NCBI RefSeq assembly: GCF_036880405.1
Contig: NZ_JBAJJM010000017.1
Coordinates: 1-10,120, forward strand
Length of the DNA stretch: 10,120 nucleotides
DNA from: Mannheimia indoligenes
GTDB taxonomy: Bacteria; Pseudomonadota; Gammaproteobacteria; Enterobacterales; Pasteurellaceae
Direction: 5' to 3'
The notes below the pieces were generated by a model. That model was given only the letters and a program-made list of their open reading frames with translations. It did no database searches and was not told the DNA's origin. The position numbers and the translations under genes were made by a program. Of this stretch, positions 5,676-10,120 are shown piece after piece. Positions within the stretch are counted from its first letter, which is position 1. Each line of letters starts with the position of its first letter.

Positions 5676-6971
5676 ATGGACGTTATTATTCCTATTTTTA
5701 TTCTATTGCTCCTCTTTGTTATCGGTACACCAGTAGCATTCTGTATATTCTGCTCTACACTCACTTATTTTCTGATGAATTCTAATCTACCAATGATTAT
5801 GTTGGTACAGCGTTTAGCTGGAGGATTGGAATCTGTAACATTATTAGCGATTCCATTTTTTATAATGGCTGGTGTATTTATGAATCATACTGGCATAAGT
5901 GAGCGGCTACTAAAATTCTGTGAGGTACTAACTGGACATATGAATGGCGGATTAGCCCAAGTGAATGTCGCACTCAGTACCTTAATGGGAGGGTTATCAG
6001 GTTCAAATATTGCAGATGCTGCAATGAATTCTAAGCTCCTTGTTCCTCAAATGGTAGCTCGTGGATATAGTGCATCATTTTCTGCGGCCGTAACAGCCGC
6101 AGGTTCATTAATAACGCCCATTATTCCACCTGGAATTGCGATGATTATTTATGGTTATGTAAATAATGTATCTATTGGGCGTTTATTCTTAGCTGGTGTA
6201 GTTCCAGGTACATTGCTCTGTATTTTAATGATGATTTTAGTCTCTATCATTTCTAAGAAAAGAGGATATCTTCCTATTCGTGAAAAAAGAGCAAGTTGTA
6301 AAGAAGTTATTATTTCAGCAAAAGATGCTGTATTAGCTCTTTTATTACCAGTTATCATCATTGGTGGTATCCGTATGGGAGTTTTTACACCGACAGAAGC
6401 TGGAGCAGTAGCAGTTATTTATGCTGTAATTCTAGGTGTGTTTATTTATAGAAATATGGATGCCAAAAAATTATGGTTAGCAACGAGAGAATCAGCATTA
6501 GGTGCAGCAAACGTATTACTAATTATCTGTGTTGCAGTTGCATTCTCAAAATTCTTAACGTGGGAACAAGTTCCACAATCACTGGCTAAGTGGATGACAA
6601 CAATCGTGGATAGTCCAATTGCGTTCTTAATGCTAGTAAATGTAGCATTATTAATTCTAGGAATGTTCCTTGAAGGTAATGCAATTATGATTGTATTAGC
6701 CCCTCTTTTAGCTCCAATTGCACATTCTTACGGCATTGACCCAATCCACTTTGGTATCGTATTCATCTTTAATGGTGCAATAGGAACAATTACCCCACCG
6801 TTAGGAACAGTAATGTTTACCACCTGCTCCATTACTGAAGTTCCAATCGAAAAATTTATTAAAGATGTTATTCCATTCTGGGGATTACTAATTTTTGAAT
6901 TAATTCTTCTCACCTACATTCCATCCATCACAACTTGGTTACCAAACTTAGTTTACGGTGTAGCACAGTAA
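5676..6971 (+). CDS. dctM: TRAP transporter large membrane subunit (DctM family)
   Basis: Main channel-forming subunit, which uses a sodium gradient to move the solute across the inner membrane. It has 431 residues, the usual length, with about a dozen hydrophobic segments. Recognisable family stretches: LLAIPFFIMAGVFMNHTGI at 56-74, LMGGLSGSNIADAAM at 103-117, PIIPPG at 148-153, FTPTEAGA at 237-244 and TITPPLG at 371-377. The two PP motifs come from the repeated halves of the fold. AGAGG at 5664-5668, inside the end of dctQ, is the ribosome site. Two stop codons in a row (6969-6974) end the gene. A GC-rich 7-bp inverted repeat lies at 6082-6102 inside the coding region. uxaB starts 19 nt after the stop, which places transport and catabolism in one operon. 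Confidence 0.93.
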   Translation: MDVIIPIFILLLLFVIGTPVAFCIFCSTLTYFLMNSNLPMIMLVQRLAGGLESVTLLAIPFFIMAGVFMNHTGISERLLKFCEVLTGHMNGGLAQVNVALSTLMGGLSGSNIADAAMNSKLLVPQMVARGYSASFSAAVTAAGSLITPIIPPGIAMIIYGYVNNVSIGRLFLAGVVPGTLLCILMMILVSIISKKRGYLPIREKRASCKEVIISAKDAVLALLLPVIIIGGIRMGVFTPTEAGAVAVIYAVILGVFIYRNMDAKKLWLATRESALGAANVLLIICVAVAFSKFLTWEQVPQSLAKWMTTIVDSPIAFLMLVNVALLILGMFLEGNAIMIVLAPLLAPIAHSYGIDPIHFGIVFIFNGAIGTITPPLGTVMFTTCSITEVPIEKFIKDVIPFWGLLIFELILLTYIPSITTWLPNLVYGVAQ

Positions 6972-6990
6972 TAAAAAATAGAGGTTATAA

Positions 6991-8448
6991 ATGAAACAAC
7001 TAAATAGAATCAATTTTCCTGGTCGTCAGCATCCGACCAAAATCATTCAATTCGGTGAGGGTAATTTTTTACGTGCATTTATTGATTGGCAGATTGATAT
7101 TCTAAACGAAAAAACCGATTTAAATGCCGGTGTAACAGTTATCCGTCCAATCAATACCGATTTTCCTCCTTTGCTTAATACTCAGGATGGACTTTACACC
7201 ACAATTATCAGAGGATTAGATGAAAACGGCAATAAAGTGAAAGAAAGCCGTATTATTCGTTCGGTGAATAACGAACTTAATATCTATCAGAGCTATGATG
7301 AATACTTACAATTAGCCCATAATTTAGACATCAAGTTTATTTTCTCTAATACTACTGAAGCAGGAATTAGTTATAACGAGCAAGATCAATTTGATAATAC
7401 GCCTCCTTCAACTTATCCAGCAAAATTAACTCGTTTGTTATATGAGCGTTTTACTGTAGTTAATGGCGATGACACTAAGGGTTTTGTGATTATTCCTTGT
7501 GAATTAATCGACTATAACGGTGAGCAACTTAAAGCATTAGTGTTGAAATATGCCGAACAATGGCAGCTTTCTGTTGAATTTGTACAATGGATTGAAACTG
7601 CCAATACATTCTGTTCAACTCTAGTTGATCGCATTGTTACAGGCTACCCTCGTAACGAAGTTGCTGAATTGGAAGCAGAATTAGGTTACAAAGATACTTT
7701 CTTAGATACCGCAGAGCATTTCTACTTGTTTGTGATTCAAGGTCCGAAATCATTGGAAAAATTATTACGCTTAGATCAAGTCGATTTAAACGTGTTAATT
7801 GTTGATGATATTAAACCTTACAAAGAACGTAAAGTTGCTATTTTAAACGGAGCTCATACCGCTCTTGTTCCGGTGGCTTATTTGGCAGGCGTGGATACTG
7901 TGGGGGAAGCGATGAATGATACAGAGCTATGCCAATTTGTGCAGCATACGATGGATAAAGAAATTATCCCTGTACTTTCTTTACCACAAGAGGAATTACA
8001 ACAATTTGCCGATGCGGTCATCAAACGTTTCCAAAATCCATTTATTCAACATCAGCTGCTATCTATTTCATTAAATAGTATGACGAAATACCGTACCCGC
8101 AATTTACCCCAATTGCTTGCGTATGTTGAAAAACTCGGAAAATTACCACCACACTTAACTTTTGCATTAGCAGCTTTAATTGCATTTTATCGTGGTGAGC
8201 GTGGTGGACAAGCTATCCCACTACAAGATGATGAATACTGGTTATTGAATTTCAAAGAGTGGTGGCAAAAAGTTGCAAATGGCGAACTTACGTTAGAACA
8301 ATTAGTGCGTAATGTGTTAAGCCAGCAAGAACATTGGGAGCAAGATTTAACTGCTGTGCCGGGCTTGGTGAATACCGTTACTCAACAATTATCATTTATT
8401 TTGCAAAAAGGAATGCGTAAAGCGTTACAAGAGTATTGTGCAGATTAA
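6991..8448 (+). CDS. uxaB: Tagaturonate reductase (altronate oxidoreductase)
   Basis: Cytoplasmic NADH-linked enzyme that reduces D-tagaturonate to D-altronate in hexuronate breakdown. It has 485 residues (E. coli UxaB about 483) and is collinear with it as I remember that sequence, including FGEGNFLRAF at 21-30, NTTEAGISY at 120-128 and DTAEHFYLFVIQGPKSL at 239-255. It belongs to the long-chain mannitol dehydrogenase family: N-terminal Rossmann domain, then a helical domain with the catalytic Lys-x4-Asn-x2-His set, here Lys281, Asn286 and His289 (KVAILNGAH). The match to UxaB rather than UxuB (fructuronate reductase) is what assigns the pathway to the altronate branch. AGAGG at 6980-6984 precedes ATG 6991. 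uxaA follows after 13 nt. In this locus it would reoxidise the NADH made by LgoD. Confidence 0.95.
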   Translation: MKQLNRINFPGRQHPTKIIQFGEGNFLRAFIDWQIDILNEKTDLNAGVTVIRPINTDFPPLLNTQDGLYTTIIRGLDENGNKVKESRIIRSVNNELNIYQSYDEYLQLAHNLDIKFIFSNTTEAGISYNEQDQFDNTPPSTYPAKLTRLLYERFTVVNGDDTKGFVIIPCELIDYNGEQLKALVLKYAEQWQLSVEFVQWIETANTFCSTLVDRIVTGYPRNEVAELEAELGYKDTFLDTAEHFYLFVIQGPKSLEKLLRLDQVDLNVLIVDDIKPYKERKVAILNGAHTALVPVAYLAGVDTVGEAMNDTELCQFVQHTMDKEIIPVLSLPQEELQQFADAVIKRFQNPFIQHQLLSISLNSMTKYRTRNLPQLLAYVEKLGKLPPHLTFALAALIAFYRGERGGQAIPLQDDEYWLLNFKEWWQKVANGELTLEQLVRNVLSQQEHWEQDLTAVPGLVNTVTQQLSFILQKGMRKALQEYCAD

Positions 8449-8461
8449 CGGGGGAGTAATA

Positions 8462-9949
8462 ATGAAGCAATTTATAAAAATTCAGCCGCAAGATAATGTG
8501 GCAGTCGCATTGCAAGATCTTACAGCAGAAACGGTAGTTGAAGTTGAAGGACAGCCTATCGAACTCAAAGCCGATATTAACCGAGGGCATAAATTTGCCC
8601 TCAGCACCATTGAACAAGGCAAAGATATTATCAAATATGGCTATTCAATTGGTCACGCTTTACAGAAAATCGGTATTGGCGAGCATATTCATACTCACAA
8701 TGTAAAAACCAATTTAAGTGATATTAATGAATATGAATATAAACCTGAATTATCCAGTATCTCAGTACAACAACCAGATCGTGATATACAAATTTATCGC
8801 CGTAAAAATGGAGATATCGGTATTCGTAATGAACTTTGGATTGTTCCAACAGTTGGTTGTGTCGTGGGTATTGCCAATCAAATTAAAAAACTCTTTATGC
8901 AGCAAAACGATTTAAGTGATATTGACGGTATATTCACTTTTAATCACAGCTACGGCTGCTCTCAATTAGGCGATGATCACGAAAACACTAAAATTATGCT
9001 GCAAAATATGGTGAAGCATCCAAATGCAGGAGCAGTTTTAGTGATCGGATTAGGTTGTGAAAATAACCAAGTTGATGTTTTTAAAGAAACTTTGGGAGAA
9101 TATGACCCAAGTCGTGTGAAATTTATGATTTCGCAACATCACAATGATGAAGTCGAAACAGGGCTTGAGCTGGTACAACAACTTTATGAGGAAATGCGTC
9201 AAGATAAACGGGAACCAGGTAAACTAAGTGAAGTTAAATTTGGCTTGGAATGTGGTGGTTCTGACGGTTTTTCGGGCATTACAGCCAACCCGATGCTTGG
9301 TAATTTTTCGGACTATCTGATTACTCACGGCGGCACAACAGTTTTAACTGAAGTACCTGAAATGTTTGGGGCTGAACGTATTTTAATGAGTCATTGCCGA
9401 AATCAAGAAACCTTCCAAAAAACAGTGGATATGGTAAATGATTTTAAAACCTATTTTATCAAACATAATCAACCGATTTATGAAAATCCATCTCCGGGCA
9501 ATAAAGCAGGCGGTATTACCACATTGGAAGATAAATCTCTCGGTTGCACGCAAAAAGCAGGGCATAGCCAAGTGGTTGATGTCCTAAAATATGGGGAGCG
9601 TTTAAAAACCAAAGGGCTTAATTTATTAAGTGCACCGGGCAATGATGCTGTTGCAACCAGTGCTTTAGCAGGTGCCGGTTGCCATATGGTGCTATTTACT
9701 ACCGGTAGAGGCACGCCTTACGGTGGTTTTGTACCAACGATGAAAATTGCAACGAACAGTGAATTGGCACAACGCAAAAAAAATTGGATTGATTTTGATG
9801 CAGGCAGACTTGTTCACAATATGACAATGGAAGAATTGCTAGATGATTTTATCGATCTTGTTATAGAAACAGTGAATGGCAAACAAACTAAAAATGAAAT
9901 TAATGAATTTAGGGATTTAGCTATTTTCAAAAGCGGTGTAACACTTTAA
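8462..9949 (+). CDS. uxaA: Altronate dehydratase
   Basis: Iron-dependent cytoplasmic enzyme that removes water from D-altronate to give 2-keto-3-deoxy-D-gluconate. It has 495 residues, the same as E. coli UxaA, and is collinear with it to the last residues (FKSGVTL). The N-terminal SAF-like domain (about 11-82) has RGHKFAL at 41-47 and the His-rich GEHIHTHN at 73-80. The large catalytic domain has YGCSQLGDD, GLGCENNQ, GLECGGSDGFSGITANP and GCTQKAG, with Cys residues likely to hold metal. The frame can be extended to a GTG at 8438 inside uxaB, but ATG 8462 has a very strong GGGGGAG site (8450-8456) 5 nt upstream and matches the family start. Codon use looks less AT-rich than in lgoD and the TRAP genes. 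Confidence 0.96.
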   Translation: MKQFIKIQPQDNVAVALQDLTAETVVEVEGQPIELKADINRGHKFALSTIEQGKDIIKYGYSIGHALQKIGIGEHIHTHNVKTNLSDINEYEYKPELSSISVQQPDRDIQIYRRKNGDIGIRNELWIVPTVGCVVGIANQIKKLFMQQNDLSDIDGIFTFNHSYGCSQLGDDHENTKIMLQNMVKHPNAGAVLVIGLGCENNQVDVFKETLGEYDPSRVKFMISQHHNDEVETGLELVQQLYEEMRQDKREPGKLSEVKFGLECGGSDGFSGITANPMLGNFSDYLITHGGTTVLTEVPEMFGAERILMSHCRNQETFQKTVDMVNDFKTYFIKHNQPIYENPSPGNKAGGITTLEDKSLGCTQKAGHSQVVDVLKYGERLKTKGLNLLSAPGNDAVATSALAGAGCHMVLFTTGRGTPYGGFVPTMKIATNSELAQRKKNWIDFDAGRLVHNMTMEELLDDFIDLVIETVNGKQTKNEINEFRDLAIFKSGVTL

Positions 9950-9975
9950 TGAACAGGAAGTATTGTTAATGCTAT

Positions 9976-10006
9976 ACAAGCGGTCTTTTTTAGCAATTTT
10001 TTGCAA
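9976..10006 (+). other. DNA uptake signal sequence, Actinobacillus pleuropneumoniae type
   Basis: The 9-nt core ACAAGCGGT (9976-9984) is followed by a C, a T run (9986-9991) and then GCAATTTTTTGCAA (9993-10006). This matches the core plus T-rich tracts of the uptake signal that competent Pasteurellaceae of the Apl group use to recognise their own DNA. It lies in the short gap between uxaA and kdgK, a typical intergenic place. The H. influenzae core AAGTGCGGT was not seen in the window. The site may also fold weakly (GCAA with TTGC), but I see no terminator function. Confidence 0.85.
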
Positions 10007-10032
10007 CATCATTTAATAAAAGTGAGGGCTAA

Positions 10033-10120
10033 ATGAACAAACTCGCAATCATCGGTGAATGTATGATCGAACTCAACGGCGAGCCGTTTGGGCAAATGTA
10101 CCAAACTTACGGCGGTGATT
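10033..10120 (+). CDS. kdgK: 2-keto-3-deoxygluconate kinase, N-terminal part (cut by window edge)
   Basis: The first 29 codons read MNKLAIIGECMIELNGEP, then FGQMYQTYGGD. This is the N-terminus of a PfkB-family sugar kinase: the beta strand with IGECMIEL and the GGD turn are as in E. coli KdgK (IAVIGECMIEL, GFGGD). The enzyme phosphorylates 2-keto-3-deoxygluconate made by UxaA to KDPG. GAGGG at 10024-10028 sits 4 nt before the ATG. It lies 83 nt after uxaA with only an uptake signal between, so it probably belongs to the same operon. The ATP-binding and catalytic parts are beyond the window. Confidence 0.88.
   Translation, partial: MNKLAIIGECMIELNGEPFGQMYQTYGGD

Noticed and set aside
8438..8461. 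Upstream GTG start of uxaA overlapping uxaB
   Set aside because: ATG 8462 has a near-ideal ribosome site at the right distance and gives the family's normal N-terminus and length.
8583..8602. 7-bp hairpin (GAGGGCA and TGCCCTC) in early uxaA
   Set aside because: It codes for the conserved RGHKFAL segment of altronate dehydratases and has no T run, so protein constraint is enough to explain it.
9478..9714. Minus-strand open frame inside uxaA, and a similar one at 9383-9571
   Set aside because: Both sit opposite highly conserved UxaA motifs and show no family features of their own.
9776..9783. Run of eight A in uxaA as a phase-variation or frameshift site
   Set aside because: The run codes for Lys-Lys-Asn at a naturally Lys-rich place in UxaA, the frame is intact, and eight A is not long for this base composition.

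Overview
The window looks like chromosome of a Pasteurellaceae bacterium. The DNA is AT-rich, the hexuronate enzymes read like close relatives of enterobacterial ones, and the gap before the last gene holds an ACAAGCGGT core followed by T-rich and GCAA-containing tracts. That is the DNA-uptake signal of the Actinobacillus pleuropneumoniae type (Actinobacillus, Mannheimia, Bibersteinia and relatives) rather than the Haemophilus influenzae type. Genus and species cannot be fixed from this sequence alone.

Left part (1-1966): the last codons of an unidentified gene end at 85 and are followed by a hairpin. Next comes an AT-rich leader with four ATAATC boxes at exactly 30, 20 and 30 nt steps, and then a 523-residue stand-alone Fic protein (predicted AMP-transferase) with an intact active-site loop and an upstream inhibitory motif. 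Two inverted repeats lie between it and the next gene, which points the opposite way.

Right part (1967-10120): one coherent sugar-acid catabolic locus. A GntR/FCD regulator (probable lgoR, minus strand) faces a plus-strand series: lgoD-like L-galactonate 5-dehydrogenase, a three-part TRAP transporter (dctP, dctQ, dctM), uxaB (tagaturonate reductase), uxaA (altronate dehydratase) and the first 29 codons of kdgK (2-keto-3-deoxygluconate kinase). From lgoD on, the genes are tightly packed except for a 117-nt gap before dctP, which has promoter-like and inverted-repeat sequence, and a strong 15-bp hairpin between dctP and dctQ.

Inferred pathway: periplasmic capture and sodium-driven TRAP import of a sugar acid, most simply L-galactonate. 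LgoD oxidises it to D-tagaturonate, UxaB reduces that to D-altronate, UxaA dehydrates altronate to 2-keto-3-deoxy-D-gluconate, and KdgK phosphorylates it for cleavage by KDPG aldolase, whose gene is not in the window. The oxidation and reduction cancel, so the route to altronate is redox-neutral. The main point of interest is that a TRAP transporter takes the place of the MFS carrier (LgoT) of the E. coli L-galactonate system. The substrate is inferred from gene content, not shown.
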